The notes beneath the pieces are model-generated. The model was not told where the DNA came from. It did no database searches and saw nothing but the letters and a program-made list of their open reading frames with translations. The position numbers and the translations under genes are program-made. Shown here piece by piece: positions 31,032-42,436 of a stretch of 64,000 nucleotides of DNA (within the stretch, counting starts at the first letter, position 1; every line of letters starts with the position of its first letter). The stretch is taken from the NCBI RefSeq assembly GCF_005406125.1, contig NZ_BIXZ01000001.1, positions 310,001 through 374,000 on the forward strand, in the 5' to 3' direction. Source of the DNA: Haloarcula mannanilytica (GTDB lineage: Archaea; Halobacteriota; Halobacteria; Halobacteriales; Haloarculaceae).

Positions 31032-32497
31032 TGCTCGTCCTCCATCGCCAGGTCGACACGTCTCCCCAGCGCCTCGTCGACGGCGTTGACGAGCGCGCGG
31101 CCCTTAGCTAACGTCTCCTGGTACTCGCTATCTGGGTCGGAATCATGGACGACCCCGGCACCGACACGGAGGTGGTACTCCTCGGCGTACCGGACCAGCG
31201 TTCTGATGACGATGTTCAGCGTTGCTCGACCGTCGAAGCCGAACAGGCCGATAGAGCCGGTGTAGGGTCCCCGGCGTGTCTTCTCGACTTCGTCGATAAT
31301 CTCCATCGTCCGGGGTTTGGGCGCGCCGGTGATAGTCCCGCCCGGGAACACTGCGGCGATGGCGTCCTCAAGCGTCGCGCCGTCTCGGAGCCGCCCCTCG
31401 ACGACCGAGACGAGGTGCATCACTTCCGAATACCGGTCGACGCGCCGGTAGTCAGACACCTCGACGCTGCCGAACGCGCTGACTTTCCCGAGATCGTTGC
31501 GCTCCAGGTCGACGAGCATCGCGTGTTCGGCCCGCTCCTTCTCGTCGTCGAGCAGGTCTTCCTCCAGTCGGTCGTCGGCCACGGGTGTCTCGCCTCGCGG
31601 ACGAGTACCAGCAATGGGTTCGGTTTCGATCCGGTCGCCGTCGCGGTGGAGGAGGAGTTCCGGGCTCGCGCTGACGAGGTCGACGCCAGGGAACTCAAGC
31701 AGGGCGGAGTACGGCGCGGGGTTAACTGTCCGGAGGGCGTCGAAGGCCTCGACCGGGTGGACCGCGGCGGGGGCGCGAAGGCGCTGCGAGACGTTCGCTT
31801 GGAACGTGTCGCCGTCGCGGATGTACTGCTTGACCGTCCGGACCCGTTCGGCGAAAGTTTCGCGCGTGCAGTCGCTCTCGAAGGTCGCTTCGTCGGCTTC
31901 GACCGGCGGATCCTCGACGGCAGGGTCGCCCTCGGTGGCCGCGCGAGCGAGGTCCAGAGCGTGTTGCTTGCCGAACTCGTAGGCCAGTTCGGGCGTCTCG
32001 AAGTCGCCGACACGTGGGCAGGCTGTCACTCGTAACTTCACCGACTCACCGCGAGGCTCTTCCCAGGCTGCGAAGCGGTCGTAGCGAGCGACCTGCAGGT
32101 TCGGGAGCGCGCGGTCGGCGTCGGCGCTGTCGGGCAGCGACTCCAGTTCCCGCGCCACATCGTAGGAGAGCCACCCGACCGCTCCGCAGGGATACGGCAC
32201 GTCACAGTCACCGCGGACCAGTCGTTCGCCGTCGAGAAACTCGGTCAGCGCGCCGAGAGTCCCGCCAGCTCTCGGATCGACCTCGCGGAACTCCGCCGGA
32301 GCCGTCCCGAAGTAGCCCCAGCCCGACTGACCGCCGGTGGTCGCCAGATACACGCCGCCAGTCTCGTCGCGTGCCCGCCGGTAGGCGAGAAACGGGTCGT
32401 CGACATCTACCCGGACCTCGACGGGAACGCGCGCCGCGGGCGGCGCGTCGGCTGCGAGGTCGGTGAACGCGGTCCGGTCGGTTGCGACCGATGGCAT
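31028..32497 (-). CDS. pabB: Chorismate-utilising enzyme, component I (PabB/TrpE family)
   Basis: A 489-residue chorismate-binding enzyme. Conserved segments are [38 protein letters not shown] and [17 protein letters not shown]. With the amidotransferase it aminates chorismate. The neighbouring class IV lyase favours aminodeoxychorismate synthase (PabB), although PIAGT is the motif of anthranilate synthase; E. coli PabB has PIKGT with a covalent lysine. Other PabBs also lack that lysine, so the motif does not settle the product. The ATG at 32497 gives a full-length N-terminal domain. Confidence 0.88.
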   Translation of the reverse strand: MPSVATDRTAFTDLAADAPPAARVPVEVRVDVDDPFLAYRRARDETGGVYLATTGGQSGWGYFGTAPAEFREVDPRAGGTLGALTEFLDGERLVRGDCDVPYPCGAVGWLSYDVARELESLPDSADADRALPNLQVARYDRFAAWEEPRGESVKLRVTACPRVGDFETPELAYEFGKQHALDLARAATEGDPAVEDPPVEADEATFESDCTRETFAERVRTVKQYIRDGDTFQANVSQRLRAPAAVHPVEAFDALRTVNPAPYSALLEFPGVDLVSASPELLLHRDGDRIETEPIAGTRPRGETPVADDRLEEDLLDDEKERAEHAMLVDLERNDLGKVSAFGSVEVSDYRRVDRYSEVMHLVSVVEGRLRDGATLEDAIAAVFPGGTITGAPKPRTMEIIDEVEKTRRGPYTGSIGLFGFDGRATLNIVIRTLVRYAEEYHLRVGAGVVHDSDPDSEYQETLAKGRALVNAVDEALGRRVDLAMEDEQ

Positions 32498-32601
32498 TAC
32501 CGAACGAAAACAGTGCGGCGACTAATTCCCTTGCGGTTCAGCGAGTCCGAGTGGGAGACATGTTCCGGTTCGGCGCGCTCACAAAGAGGGACAGGCGTCG
32601 G

Positions 32602-33204
32602 TTAGTACTCGCCGGCGCGCTCGATCCAGCCCGAGACGCGGCTCTCCGAGAGGTCAGTATCGGCGGCGATGTCCGCCGCGTCCGCTCCGGCCAGTTCGCC
32701 CACCGTCTCGATACCGATATCGGCGAGGCGGTCGGCGTAGGCGGGTCCGATACCCTTGATATCCGTGACGGGCGCGGTGCTTCCCTCGGCGTCGGTTTCG
32801 GCCGAGTCCTCGTCGGCGTCGGCCGGTTCCTCGTCAGCCACAACGGATTCTTCGGCAGCCGAGACGCTCGAATCGCCGGCCTCGTCATCGACCGCTGTTC
32901 CGGACTCGGAAGATGACTCCGTGGCTGTATCAGCGGCCGCAGCCGTCGCTTCGTCTGGGGATTCTGTGGTCTCCGTCTCATCGGCGTGAGCGGACGTGTC
33001 GCTCTCCGCGTCCGACTCAGCACCCGCGGTTTCGGAAGTCTCTGTCTCGGTAGTCGTCGCGGTGTTCGTCCCTTTGACCGCGTCCTCGTCTTCAGTAGAG
33101 GGCTCTCGCTCGACGGTCACGTCCACGTCACGGTTGGTCCCCGACGCGGATGACCCCGTCCCGTCAAGCCCGAAAACGGATTTCAATTTCTGAAGCAGAC
33201 CCAT
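32602..33204 (-). CDS. Acidic linker protein with C-terminal helix-hairpin-helix domain
   Basis: A 200-residue protein. The N-terminus MGLLQKLKSVFGLDG is amphipathic. A disordered stretch of about 115 residues rich in Glu, Asp, Thr and Ser follows, and the last 60 residues form a helix-hairpin-helix/SAM-like domain (VTDIKGIGPAYADRLADIGI, then VGELAGADAADIA). This is a common haloarchaeal architecture with a possible DNA-binding end. It is monocistronic between pabB and aroE. Function unknown. Confidence 0.85.
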   Translation of the reverse strand: MGLLQKLKSVFGLDGTGSSASGTNRDVDVTVEREPSTEDEDAVKGTNTATTTETETSETAGAESDAESDTSAHADETETTESPDEATAAAADTATESSSESGTAVDDEAGDSSVSAAEESVVADEEPADADEDSAETDAEGSTAPVTDIKGIGPAYADRLADIGIETVGELAGADAADIAADTDLSESRVSGWIERAGEY

Positions 33205-33254
33205 ACATGGACGTATTTATCCCCAACACAAATCTCTTGCTGGTGACCGTTTCG

Positions 33255-34052
33255 CTACAGACTCTCGCGCAACTTCTCGTTCATCCGGTCTACGGGGCCA
33301 TCTTCGCCGGTCCAGAGTTCGAACGCCTCGACGCCCTGGTACAGGAGCATCCACGCGCCGTCAACGGTCGTCGCGCCTGTGGCCGCCGCGTCCCGTAGCA
33401 GTCGGGTCTCAATCGGCGTGTATACCGCATCGAGTACTGCGAGGTCGCCGTGCAGCGCGTCCGCTGGCACTGGCGTCTCGTCTTCCTCCATGCCCACGCT
33501 GGTGCAGTTGACGAGGATGTCAGCGTCCGCGAGCAGGTCCGCGAGCGATTCGAGGCCGTGGCCCGTCGCGTCCGGGACATCTTCGGCCAGCGCGTGGGCC
33601 TTCGATTCGGTACGGTTGGCGATACGTACCGACAGCCCCTCGTCGGCGAGGCCGAACGCGACTGCACGCCCCGCGCCGCCGGCCCCGACGACGACGGCCG
33701 TACCGGACAGCGACACGTCGTGATGCGCTAGCGCTCGGACCGCGCCGACGGCGTCCGTGTTGTAGCCCGTCGGCGTCTCGCCGGTGAAATCGACGGTGTT
33801 GACAGCGCCGATGCGCTCGGCGAGCGGCGCGGGGTCAACGGCGTCGAGTACGTCCTGCTTGAACGGGATGGTGACGTTGAGACCGTCGATTCCAAGGGTT
33901 TCCGCGGCTTCGATGGCTTCGGCACCGGACCCGACCGACGGCTCGAACGTGACGTAGCGCGCGTCAAGCTCCAGTGCTTCGTAGCCCGCCTCGTGCATCG
34001 GCGGCGACAGCGAGTGGCCGACCGGGTTTCCGATGAGACCGTAAACGTCCAT
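33255..34052 (-). CDS. aroE: Shikimate dehydrogenase
   Basis: A 265-residue NADPH enzyme reducing 3-dehydroshikimate. [20 protein letters not shown] is the shikimate-binding signature, [13 protein letters not shown] holds the catalytic lysine, and [13 protein letters not shown] binds NADP, with NRTESKA after it for the 2'-phosphate. [19 protein letters not shown] closes the fold. The ATG at 34052 begins the conserved region; the frame is open to 34214. It feeds chorismate to the pab enzymes encoded nearby. Confidence 0.95.
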   Translation of the reverse strand: MDVYGLIGNPVGHSLSPPMHEAGYEALELDARYVTFEPSVGSGAEAIEAAETLGIDGLNVTIPFKQDVLDAVDPAPLAERIGAVNTVDFTGETPTGYNTDAVGAVRALAHHDVSLSGTAVVVGAGGAGRAVAFGLADEGLSVRIANRTESKAHALAEDVPDATGHGLESLADLLADADILVNCTSVGMEEDETPVPADALHGDLAVLDAVYTPIETRLLRDAAATGATTVDGAWMLLYQGVEAFELWTGEDGPVDRMNEKLRESL

Positions 34053-34165
34053 ATCAACGCCAGCGGTCCCCGATGGTATGAACGCCACGCTCTCTCGTCG
34101 GCTAATCCAGCGTCTAGTCGACACTTTCGCAAGCTTTTCAGCCGGACCAAGCGACAACACTGATA

Positions 34166-35551
34166 GTGAGTAGTCTTCGTCATCCACTGGTGCAGGTCGC
34201 AGTGACAGTGTCACTGACTGTCGGCTGGGTCTATCTGTTCGTCACTGGTACTGAACTCGGGAACGTGGCGACCGTCGCCGTCAGCGGGATCGCCGTTCTC
34301 GGGGCGTCGTTTCTCCTAGCCTGGGGAGCCGAGACGGCCGAGAAAGACGTGCCGCGGTCGTTCGCCATCGCCGTCCTCGCCGTTCTCGCTGTCGCGCCCG
34401 AATACGCTGTCGACGCGCTGTACGCCTGGAACGCCGGGGCAGGCGGCGCGACGACGGAAAAATGTAGTCAGCTCACCGCACAGGCCATCGAAGCCAGCGC
34501 GACACCGCTGGCCCGCGCCTGTCACGACGCCAACCTCGCGATTGCGAACATGACCGGCGCGAACCGCATCCTCATCGGCATTGGCTGGGCCGGCATCGCC
34601 GTGTTCACCGTCTGGCGGGCCGCGAAGACGCGCGACCCCGCCGTGAAGAAACGCGACGGGTTTCTGAAAGACGCCGTTCAGTTAGACACCGACATCGCGA
34701 CCGAGATTTCCTTTCTCTTCCTGGCGACGCTGTGGGCGTTTTTCGTCCCCCTCGGCGGCGGTATCGGGATCTTCGATACGCTGTTTCTGGTTGGTCTCTA
34801 CGTCGCATACATCGGCCTCGTCCTCAAATCTGACATCGAACACAGCGAGCACACCGTCGGCGTGCCGAAGTACTTCCAGGAGTGGTCGCTACCGTGGCGG
34901 CCGCTGGTCGTCCTGGCGCTGTTTGGCTACTCCGGCGCGATGATCTTCACCGCGGTTGAGCCGTTCGCTCACGGGCTGGAGGAGATCGGCGTCGCAAACG
35001 GCATTCCCGAGTTCTTCATGATCCAGTGGGTCGCCCCGCTGGCCAGCGAGTCGCCCGAACTCATCGTCGTCGCCGTGCTGGTCAACAAGGCCCGGTCGAC
35101 GGCGGGGTTCAACGCGCTCATCTCCTCGAAACTCAATCAGTGGACGCTGCTCATCGGGACTATCGCCGTCGTGTACTCTATCGCGCTGGGCGGATACGGC
35201 GTCCTGCCCTTTGACGCCAGACAGGGCGCGGAGATCTGGATTACGGCGGCCCAGTCCTTCTTCGCGCTCGCCATTCTGGTCAACTTCGAAATCAGCATCC
35301 GCGAAGCGGTCGGGCTGTTCGTACTGTTCATCTCGCAGGTGATCCTGGAGTTCGCGCTCATCAGGGACCTCGTCGCCCTGCCGATATCGAGCCATGACCT
35401 CCTGTTGGCGTACACTGGGCTGTACGTCGCTATCGGGCTCGCGCTGTTCGCCCAGCGCCGCGAGGCGCTGAAACACCTGTTCGGGCTGGCTGGTGACGCA
35501 GTCCGGTCCGCAATGGGACGAGAACCAGTCCATCCTGAGAACGCTGACTAA
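34166..35551 (+). CDS. Sodium/calcium exchanger-family membrane protein
   Basis: A 461-residue membrane transporter with about 11 hydrophobic segments. The two inverted alpha-repeats of the CaCA superfamily are recognisable: [20 protein letters not shown] near residue 52, and [20 protein letters not shown] near residue 290 with the acidic E-S-P-E centre. An insertion between repeats includes a soluble loop with [20 protein letters not shown]. Which ions it exchanges is not clear. The start is GTG at 34166. It overlaps dtdA by one base (TAATG), so the two are translationally coupled. Confidence 0.82.
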   Translation: MSSLRHPLVQVAVTVSLTVGWVYLFVTGTELGNVATVAVSGIAVLGASFLLAWGAETAEKDVPRSFAIAVLAVLAVAPEYAVDALYAWNAGAGGATTEKCSQLTAQAIEASATPLARACHDANLAIANMTGANRILIGIGWAGIAVFTVWRAAKTRDPAVKKRDGFLKDAVQLDTDIATEISFLFLATLWAFFVPLGGGIGIFDTLFLVGLYVAYIGLVLKSDIEHSEHTVGVPKYFQEWSLPWRPLVVLALFGYSGAMIFTAVEPFAHGLEEIGVANGIPEFFMIQWVAPLASESPELIVVAVLVNKARSTAGFNALISSKLNQWTLLIGTIAVVYSIALGGYGVLPFDARQGAEIWITAAQSFFALAILVNFEISIREAVGLFVLFISQVILEFALIRDLVALPISSHDLLLAYTGLYVAIGLALFAQRREALKHLFGLAGDAVRSAMGREPVHPENAD

Positions 35552-36906
35552 TGCTCGGAATCGTTGTTTCACGCGCTGACTCCGCGTCGGTCCACATCGG
35601 CGAGCAGTTGCGCGGCCTGCGGGACTGGGACACCAGCGTCGACGAGACGCGACCCGACGCGGAGGGCGGCGGCACGGTGCATCGCACTGACAGCGTGGAA
35701 CTCCGCGAGTTCGAGGCGTTACACCTGGACATCGAAGACATCGGGGCGGCGTTCGACGACCCGGACCTACTGGTGTTCGCGTCGAAACACGCCGGCGAGA
35801 CCGAGGAACTCCTGACGGCCCACCACACCGGGAACTTCGGCGTCGCGGAGTTCGGCGGTGAGGGCGGACAGTTCGCCCGCGCCTGTCCGCGAGCGCACGA
35901 GGCAGTCGTGGCGGCGCTCCAGCGCCACGCCCCACCGGACTACGAGGTCGGGATGGAGTGTACCCACCACGGCCCAACGAGCGTCGGCGTCCCGTCGATG
36001 TTCGTGGAGGTCGGAAGTGGGGAGCCACAGTGGAAGGACCCCGACGCCGCTGAAGCCGTCGCTAGAGCGATACTGGACCTCGCGGACGAACCAGCCGACA
36101 AGCCCCGGGAGAACGGGACGCGCCGTCACCTCCTCGGTGTCGGCGGCGGCCACTACGCCCCGCGGTTCGAGCGCGTCGTCCGCGAGACGGACTGGGCCGT
36201 GGGACATATCGCCGCCAACTGGTCGCTAGACGCCCTAGAGGAGTGGGCCGACAGCGATGCGGAGCGAGACGCTGTCCTCGAACGCGCATTCCGGGCCAGT
36301 GCGGCCGACTACGCCCTCATGGAGGGGGACCGCCCAGCGCTACAGGAAACCATCGAGTCACTGGGCTACCGCGTCGTCAGCGAGACGTTCGTACAGGAGA
36401 CGAGCGGCGTCGATTTGGCCCTGGTCGAGGCGCTGGAAGACGCTATCAGGCCGGTCGACCAGGGGCTCAGGTTCGGCGACCTCCCGCCCGGATACGACGG
36501 CGAATGGACGGTACTCGACCTCCCCGAGGAACTCATTGCGGACGCACGCGGCGTCGACAGCGAGGCACTGCGTGAGACGATAGAACGCCAGTCCATCGCG
36601 TACGCGACCGAGCAAAACGGGACCGTTCTCACTGGGCCGATTGTCTGTCCAGCGAACACGGAGCCGGCGACGTTCCTCGACCCGATAATTGAAATCCTCG
36701 AACAGCGCTTCGACAGTGTCGAGCGACGCGCGGACGAACTGGTTGTCCGCGAAACGGCCTTCGATCCGGACCTCGCGCGAACGGCGGACATCCCTGAAGG
36801 CCCGAAGTTCGGAAAACTCGCCTCGGGGAAGTCCGTTGAAATCGATGGCGACATAATCGACCCGGAGCGCTTCCATCGCGAGCGTATACGTCGATATACG
36901 CTGTGA
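35551..36906 (+). CDS. dtdA: D-aminoacyl-tRNA deacylase, archaeal DtdA (DTD2)
   Basis: A 451-residue enzyme that removes wrongly attached D-amino acids from tRNA. The catalytic domain begins [20 protein letters not shown]. Conserved segments are LLVFASKHAGET, the histidine-rich MECTHHGPTSVGVPSMFVEV and GVGGGHYAPRF. A C-terminal extension of about 170 residues of the haloarchaeal type follows, ending with EGPKFGKLASG and IDPERFHRERIRRYTL. Its start overlaps the upstream transporter stop. Confidence 0.92.
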   Translation: MLGIVVSRADSASVHIGEQLRGLRDWDTSVDETRPDAEGGGTVHRTDSVELREFEALHLDIEDIGAAFDDPDLLVFASKHAGETEELLTAHHTGNFGVAEFGGEGGQFARACPRAHEAVVAALQRHAPPDYEVGMECTHHGPTSVGVPSMFVEVGSGEPQWKDPDAAEAVARAILDLADEPADKPRENGTRRHLLGVGGGHYAPRFERVVRETDWAVGHIAANWSLDALEEWADSDAERDAVLERAFRASAADYALMEGDRPALQETIESLGYRVVSETFVQETSGVDLALVEALEDAIRPVDQGLRFGDLPPGYDGEWTVLDLPEELIADARGVDSEALRETIERQSIAYATEQNGTVLTGPIVCPANTEPATFLDPIIEILEQRFDSVERRADELVVRETAFDPDLARTADIPEGPKFGKLASGKSVEIDGDIIDPERFHRERIRRYTL

Positions 36907-37009
36907 ACATCAGCGTGTCAGCGACGCAGACTGTCAGGTTCAGCGTCAGACACCTGTCTGACAGAGGGGGAAAACTAATAACTGCTCGTCTGCAAGGACG
37001 CTTTAAATT

Positions 37010-38170
37010 ATGGATTCGATAATTGACGACGCTATCGACGAGGCAGAGCAAGACGGGGAGGACGCGGACGGAGGAACTATCGACGAAACGACATCGACGC
37101 CGTCTCAGGACATGTCTACGTCCGGGACGATGTCGGACGAAGAGCTGTCGAGCGTCGTCAAAGACCTCGAAACGAAAATCACGGTCGTCGGCTGTGGCGG
37201 TGCCGGCGGGAACACGGTCACCCGGATGATGGAGGAAGGCATCCACGGAGCCAAGCTCGTCGCCGCAAACACCGACGCACAGCACCTCGCCGACGAGGTG
37301 GCCGCCGACACCAAGATTCTCATCGGGCGCAAGCGCACCGGCGGGCGCGGCGCAGGTTCGGTCCCGAAAATCGGCGAAGAGGCCGCCCAAGAAGACATCG
37401 AGGACATCCAGCAGTCCATCGACGGCTCGGACATGGTGTTCGTCACCGCGGGGCTTGGCGGCGGGACCGGAACCGGCGCGGCCCCGGTGGTCGCACAGGC
37501 CGCACAGGAAGCCGGCGCACTCACTATCTCCATCGTCACGATTCCGTTCACCGCTGAGGGTGAGCGCCGCCGTGCAAACGCCGACGCCGGTCTCGAACGG
37601 CTCCGCTCCGTTTCTGACACGGTCATCGTCGTCCCGAACGACCGCTTGCTCGATTACGCCCCCAGCATGCCGCTGCAGGACGCCTTCAAGATCTGTGACC
37701 GCGTCCTCATGCGCTCGGTCAAGGGCATGACCGAACTGATTACCAAGCCCGGCCTGGTCAACGTGGACTTCGCCGACGTTCGCACTATCATGGAGAACGG
37801 TGGCGTCGCCATGATCGGCCTCGGCGAATCCGACTCTGAGAACAAGGCTCAGGACTCCATCCGCTCGGCGTTGCGCTCGCCGCTGCTCGATGTCGAGTTC
37901 GACGGCGCGAACTCCGCGCTTGTCAACGTCGTCGGCGGCCCCGACATGAGCATCGAGGAGGCCGAGGGCGTCGTCGAGGAGATCTACGACCGGATCGACC
38001 CCGACGCCCGCATCATCTGGGGCGCGTCGGTCAACAACGAGTTCGAGGGCAAGATGGAGACGATGATCGTCGTCACCGGCGTCGAGAGCCCCCAGATCTA
38101 CGGCCAGAGCGAGGCCGAACAGGAGAAGGCGGCCCAGCAACTCGGCGAAGACATCGACTACGTCGACTGA
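37010..38170 (+). CDS. ftsZ1: Cell division protein FtsZ1
   Basis: A 386-residue tubulin-like GTPase. The N-terminal 55 residues are an acidic extension. Then come [25 protein letters not shown], the GTPase loop [16 protein letters not shown] (about residue 148), the T7 loop segment [18 protein letters not shown] with its catalytic aspartates, and [12 protein letters not shown]. The short C-terminus ends in DYVD. FtsZ1 is known in Haloferax to build the first ring scaffold for division. In many archaea ftsZ is near secE and spt5; here a sensory gene pair lies between. Confidence 0.96.
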   Translation: MDSIIDDAIDEAEQDGEDADGGTIDETTSTPSQDMSTSGTMSDEELSSVVKDLETKITVVGCGGAGGNTVTRMMEEGIHGAKLVAANTDAQHLADEVAADTKILIGRKRTGGRGAGSVPKIGEEAAQEDIEDIQQSIDGSDMVFVTAGLGGGTGTGAAPVVAQAAQEAGALTISIVTIPFTAEGERRRANADAGLERLRSVSDTVIVVPNDRLLDYAPSMPLQDAFKICDRVLMRSVKGMTELITKPGLVNVDFADVRTIMENGGVAMIGLGESDSENKAQDSIRSALRSPLLDVEFDGANSALVNVVGGPDMSIEEAEGVVEEIYDRIDPDARIIWGASVNNEFEGKMETMIVVTGVESPQIYGQSEAEQEKAAQQLGEDIDYVD

Positions 38171-38424
38171 GGAGCGAGTCGACCCCAGTCGGAACCCGAC
38201 AGAACCCAATTTTCAAATATCGTACTCAGATAGGCACCTGGGAGCGGTAGCTGTGTCTCACCGACAGTATAATCGTTTCCCCCTTCAGATCGTTCTAAGC
38301 CGCGGGATAGACAGTTTAGCTGTGACAGACAAACGGTGTTGCGCTGTAAGGTACACAAAAAATAACTATTAGTATCAATAATCGTAACGATACGTATTTA
38401 AATAGATACCATCTGCTCCTGCGC
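38171..38424 (+). promoter_or_regulatory. Intergenic region with leaderless promoter and palindrome upstream of the binding-protein gene
   Basis: The last 90 bases are strongly AT-rich. TTTAAATA at 38397-38404 is a good TATA box, 21-28 bases before the ATG at 38425, so the mRNA is probably leaderless. Directly upstream is ATCGT-A-ACGAT (38381-38391), a perfect palindrome in the BRE position, nested in GTATC...GATAC. A protein bound there would cover the TFB site, suggesting regulated expression of the two downstream genes. Confidence 0.5.
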
Positions 38425-39663
38425 ATGGGCATGGATTCACGGCGTAGTGTTCTTAAGAAAATAGCAGGAACGGGGGTGTTGGGCGTCTCGTCCGGGTGCC
38501 TCGGTTCGTTTTCTGGACGTGGTGAAACGGTGCAGTTCGGCGCGTTATTCCCGCTCAGTGGCTCTCTCGAACGGCTCGGGACTCACGGGAAGTATGCGAC
38601 CGAACAGGCGGTTGCCGACATCAACGACGCCGGCGGTATCAACGGGGCCGAAGTCGAGCTTACAGCGCTTGATACTGAGGGGAGCGTCGAAACGGCGACC
38701 GAGCAGTATCAGTCGCTCGTCGACCAAGGAATCGTCGGATTCGTCGGCGGTCTCATCAGCGACGTGTCGATAGCGCTCGCCCCGGAGGCGGCGTCCGACG
38801 GTGTCATGGAAGTCAGCCCCGCGAGCACGGCCCCACAGCTATCGACTGCGGGCCGAGCGGACGGCGCGAAATACTTCGGGCGAGTGGTTCCGAGCGACGG
38901 GGCACAGGCCGAAGTCATGGCGAAGGCGCTTGACGACCCGATGCACGTCGGTGCGAACTCGGTCGCGCTGTTGAGCATCGACAACTCCTTCGGCGCTGGG
39001 CTCGCCGAGGCCCAAAAGCAGGCCCTCGATAGCGAGGTCGTCGCCGACGTTCGGTTCGATCCGACGGCGGAGTCGTTCGACGATGTCATCGGTGCCGTCT
39101 TCGAAAACGACCCGGACGCGGTCGGTTTTACGTGCGCCGCCGGCCAGGAGGGGGGCGTTCTCGATGCGTACGGCCAATCCGAGCATGACGTACCGTGGGT
39201 GTTCTCCTCGGGAATGTTCGGCGGTGACCTCCCGTCGTACTACGAGGGGTTCTACAGCGCGTCGTTCTCCTCGGGTCGAACGGACGGCTACTTCGACCTG
39301 GTGCGGCGGTTCACCGACATCGACGAACCTGCGGCGTACGCGGTCAACGCCTACGACGCGCTGTTTCTTATGGCAAGTGCCGCCGAAAAGGCAGGCGAGA
39401 GCAGCGGGCCTGCAATCGCCGAAACAATCCAGTCCGTTTCCGGCGGCTCGGGACACACAGTCTCCGTTGGGGATTTCGACCGCGTCCGGTCGCTCATCGA
39501 AGCGGGCCGCGACGTGAACTACCAGGGCGCGTCCGGCAGCGTCGACCTGACCGACGACCTCGAACCGCTGAGTTCGTACGTGATCGAGCGGGTCACTGGG
39601 GGGACAATCGAGTCCCTGGAACTGCTGCAACCGCAATACTTCCAATCGGAGGGCGGGCAATGA
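38425..39663 (+). CDS. Periplasmic-type (LivJ-like) binding lipoprotein paired with a chemotaxis transducer
   Basis: A 412-residue secreted binding protein. The N-terminus has a twin-arginine-type signal ([13 protein letters not shown]) ending in a lipobox SSGCLGS, so it is exported folded and lipid-anchored. The mature part is a type I solute-binding fold of the branched-chain amino acid kind ([42 protein letters not shown]). No ABC permease is nearby. Its stop overlaps the transducer start by four bases. This arrangement matches Halobacterium BasB/BasT and CosB/CosT, where the binding protein serves only taxis. The ligand here is unknown. Confidence 0.9.
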   Translation: MGMDSRRSVLKKIAGTGVLGVSSGCLGSFSGRGETVQFGALFPLSGSLERLGTHGKYATEQAVADINDAGGINGAEVELTALDTEGSVETATEQYQSLVDQGIVGFVGGLISDVSIALAPEAASDGVMEVSPASTAPQLSTAGRADGAKYFGRVVPSDGAQAEVMAKALDDPMHVGANSVALLSIDNSFGAGLAEAQKQALDSEVVADVRFDPTAESFDDVIGAVFENDPDAVGFTCAAGQEGGVLDAYGQSEHDVPWVFSSGMFGGDLPSYYEGFYSASFSSGRTDGYFDLVRRFTDIDEPAAYAVNAYDALFLMASAAEKAGESSGPAIAETIQSVSGGSGHTVSVGDFDRVRSLIEAGRDVNYQGASGSVDLTDDLEPLSSYVIERVTGGTIESLELLQPQYFQSEGGQ

Positions 39664-42104
39664 GTTCGCTTCCCAAGCGGATCGTCGAGGCGACAGAGCG
39701 GTCACTCCCCGACGGTATCCGAAAGCGATACGCCGCGAAGTTCGGCGTCCTGTTGCTCGGTGTGGTCGTCGTTCTCGCACTCGGCGGAGCGGCAATCCAT
39801 CTCGAAACGCAGTCACTGGTCGAGGACCAGACCGAGGAACAGATCCGCGGCGTCGCGGAATCAGAAGCCAGTTCCATCTCGGACTGGGCCGGGACCAAGC
39901 AGTCGACCGCATCGTTCCTCGCGGACTCGGTCAGCGACCGGTCCGCGTCAGCATCGGCGGCCGACCACCAGCGGTGGCTCGAACAGAAGCTCATCGGGCT
40001 GCCCGGTGACGTGCGGTCGCTCCATTACGTCGACGCCGACGACGGGACAGTCATCGCCAGTACCGACGACGACCTGAACGGGGCGTCGCTCGCCGCCGTC
40101 GACCAGCCGTGGACTGACAGCAGCGGCGCAGTCGTCTCGTCGGGGCCGACGGGAACGTCCCAGCCCTACGAGCGCGGGAACGAGCCGGTCATCGCGTTCC
40201 TCCAGCCCGCCGGTGACGGCACGTACATGGTCCTGACCGCCTCCCTGGAATCGCGCTCCCACGGGTTCACGTCACCGTTTGCGACCGGCGACGTGAAGGT
40301 CGTCGGCTCGGACGGCCAGATAATTCTGGACAACCGGAAAAGTTCGATTCTCGAACAGTACACGACGCGCGGGGACGAAACCGAAACGGCCGTCGATTCG
40401 GCCCTCAACGGCGAGACGGGATACGCACAGGTCTCCGCCAGAACGGGGATGGACGAAGGCGAGTACGTGATGGCGTACACGCCGGTCACCGGTACCGAGT
40501 GGGCGCTGTTGTATCACGTCCCGGCGAACCAGGCCTTCGCGCTCCAGTCGGCAGTCTCTGAGAACATTGCGCTTCTCGTGGCGCTGGCCGTCGGGGCGCT
40601 GTTCGTGGTCGGGATGACCATCGGCCGCGGGACCGCACAGGCGCTCTCCCGTGTGGCCGAAACCGCCGAAGACATTGCCGCCGGGGAGATCAACAGTACC
40701 CTCCCCGAGACGACGCGCGTCGACGAGATGGGACAGCTGTACAACTCCTTTGCGTCGATGCAGTCGTACCTGACAACTGCCGCGAACCAGGCCGATGCGC
40801 TCGCTGAAAAACGGTTCGACGACCCGGCGCTGGACGAGAACATCCCCGGCGAGTTCGGCGCGGCGCTGTCGGAGATGGGCGAGGACATCCAGACGCTGAT
40901 TACCGATGTCGAGACCGCCCGTGACGAAGCGGAGGCCGCAAAGGAGGACGCCGAGGCGATGGCGTCCGCCCTCGAATCGAAGGCCGCGGAGTTCAGCGAC
41001 GTGATGGACAGATCGGCAGATGGGGACCTCACCCAGCGGATGGCGACCGACAGCGACTACGACGCCATGGTCGACATCGCCGAGAGTTTCAACGAGATGA
41101 TCGCGGAACTCGAACGGACGGTCAATCGCATCGAAGGGTTCGCCGGGACCGTCGACACCTCGACGGAGGCTATCTCGGCGAGCGCACAGGAGGTACGGTC
41201 GGCCAGCGAGCAGGTGAGCGAGTCGGTCCAGCAGATCGCCGACGGCGCTGACGAGCAAAACAAGAACATCCAGCAGGTCAGCGACGAGATGACGGACCTG
41301 TCGGCAACCGTCGAAGAAATCACGTCGTCGACCGACGAGGTCGCATCGAAGTCACAGCAGGCCGTCAACGCCGGCGAGTCCGGCCGCGAGTACGCCGAGC
41401 AGGCCGCTGCCGAAATCGATGCGCTCGAACGGAAGTCCGCCGAGGCTATCGAACAGGTCGAGTCCCTCGCCGAGGAAATGGAACGGATCGGCGAGGTCAC
41501 GACGCTGATCGACGAAATCGCGGAGCAGACGAACATGCTCGCGCTCAACGCGAACATCGAGGCCGCACGCGCCGGCGAAGCGGGCGAAGGGTTCGCTGTT
41601 GTGGCCCGCGAGATCAAGACGCTCGCCGAGGAAACGCAGGAAGCGACGACCGACATCGAATCCATGATCGACGAGATACAGTCCCGGACGGACTCCACCG
41701 TTGCGGACATGCAGGATATGGGTGAGAGCGTCGACACCGGCAAGGAGACAGTCGAGAACGCGACGGATGCGCTAACGGACATCGTCCAGCGGGTCGACGA
41801 AGCCAACGACGGCGTCCAGGCTATCAGCGACGCGACCGACGAACAGGCGGCCTCGATGGAAGAGGTCGTCTCGATGGCCGAGGAAGTCGGCTCGATCAGC
41901 GAGGAAACGTCTGCCGAGGCCGAGAACGTCGCCGCGTCCGCCGAGGAACAGACCGCCTCGATTACGGAGGTCACCGAGAAGATACAGTCGCTGTCCAGTC
42001 AGGCGAGCGACCTCAAGGGCCTGATCGATCAGTTCGAAACCGGACGTGTCGACGACGGACGTGACGTGGGCACACGTGGTGAAGCAGCACCGACTGACGA
42101 CTGA
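39660..42104 (+). CDS. Methyl-accepting chemotaxis transducer (BasT-like)
   Basis: An 814-residue membrane receptor. A first transmembrane segment at about residues 29-49 ([19 protein letters not shown]) precedes an extracellular dCache-like sensor of about 250 residues. A second segment near residues 300-322 is followed by HAMP ([16 protein letters not shown]), a coiled coil, and a cytoplasmic signalling hairpin whose tip reads [20 protein letters not shown]. Glu/Gln/Ala-rich heptads on both arms are likely methylation sites. It should signal to CheA on contact with the loaded binding protein encoded upstream. The C-terminal tail after residue 780 is acidic. Confidence 0.94.
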   Translation: MSSLPKRIVEATERSLPDGIRKRYAAKFGVLLLGVVVVLALGGAAIHLETQSLVEDQTEEQIRGVAESEASSISDWAGTKQSTASFLADSVSDRSASASAADHQRWLEQKLIGLPGDVRSLHYVDADDGTVIASTDDDLNGASLAAVDQPWTDSSGAVVSSGPTGTSQPYERGNEPVIAFLQPAGDGTYMVLTASLESRSHGFTSPFATGDVKVVGSDGQIILDNRKSSILEQYTTRGDETETAVDSALNGETGYAQVSARTGMDEGEYVMAYTPVTGTEWALLYHVPANQAFALQSAVSENIALLVALAVGALFVVGMTIGRGTAQALSRVAETAEDIAAGEINSTLPETTRVDEMGQLYNSFASMQSYLTTAANQADALAEKRFDDPALDENIPGEFGAALSEMGEDIQTLITDVETARDEAEAAKEDAEAMASALESKAAEFSDVMDRSADGDLTQRMATDSDYDAMVDIAESFNEMIAELERTVNRIEGFAGTVDTSTEAISASAQEVRSASEQVSESVQQIADGADEQNKNIQQVSDEMTDLSATVEEITSSTDEVASKSQQAVNAGESGREYAEQAAAEIDALERKSAEAIEQVESLAEEMERIGEVTTLIDEIAEQTNMLALNANIEAARAGEAGEGFAVVAREIKTLAEETQEATTDIESMIDEIQSRTDSTVADMQDMGESVDTGKETVENATDALTDIVQRVDEANDGVQAISDATDEQAASMEEVVSMAEEVGSISEETSAEAENVAASAEEQTASITEVTEKIQSLSSQASDLKGLIDQFETGRVDDGRDVGTRGEAAPTDD

Positions 42105-42175
42105 TCGGGCTAAGACCGGACATCTGGTCCGCCAGCCGACTGTTCTTTCAACAAATAGTGTCCTGTCACTGTCTG

Positions 42176-42225
42176 CGTGACACACCGTCACGGCTGCGCA
42201 TACGTCGCCGCGCACCACAATATAG
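42176..42225 (+). promoter_or_regulatory. secE promoter region: palindrome and TATA box
   Basis: AATATA at 42219-42224 lies 29-34 bases before the secE ATG, the archaeal TATA spacing. About 30 bases further upstream CGTGAC-ACACC-GTCACG (42176-42192) forms a perfect six-base inverted repeat. The TATA call rests on position; the palindrome is seen but unexplained. Confidence 0.45.
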
Positions 42226-42252
42226 AAAAGCCACCAGTGGGTACGACCCGCT

Positions 42253-42432
42253 ATGGACGTTCCATACGATCTCACCTCCTACATCCGGGTACTCAAACTG
42301 GCGAGTACGCCGTCGTGGGAGGAGTTCTCCCAGATCGCGAAAATCGCCGGCGCGGGCATCGCGCTGGTCGGACTGCTCGGGTTCATCATCTTCGCCGTGA
42401 TGACCTTCATCCCTGGCAGCAAGCCGGTGTAA
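42253..42432 (+). CDS. secE: Protein translocase subunit SecE
   Basis: A 59-residue tail-anchored protein: MDVPYDLTSYIRVLKLASTP is the amphipathic N-terminal helix, SWEEFSQIAKIAG the conserved hinge, and residues 33-53 (GIALVGLLGFIIFAVMTFI) the single membrane helix. With SecY it forms the protein-conducting channel. It ends four bases before spt5, the arrangement found across archaea. The reading frame is small but conserved sequence and context make it secure. Confidence 0.95.
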   Translation: MDVPYDLTSYIRVLKLASTPSWEEFSQIAKIAGAGIALVGLLGFIIFAVMTFIPGSKPV

Positions 42433-42436
42433 ACCG

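Noticed and set aside
29437-31059. Apparent 540-residue fusion of a pabC protein with an upstream domain
   Set aside because: The upstream part is an out-of-frame reading of pabA and has no domain; pabC has a good ATG at 30309 overlapping the pabA stop.
41057-41974. Serine-rich 305-codon minus-strand frame in the transducer gene
   Set aside because: It is the antisense of the glutamate/alanine-rich coiled coil; serine and alanine codons mirror that composition.
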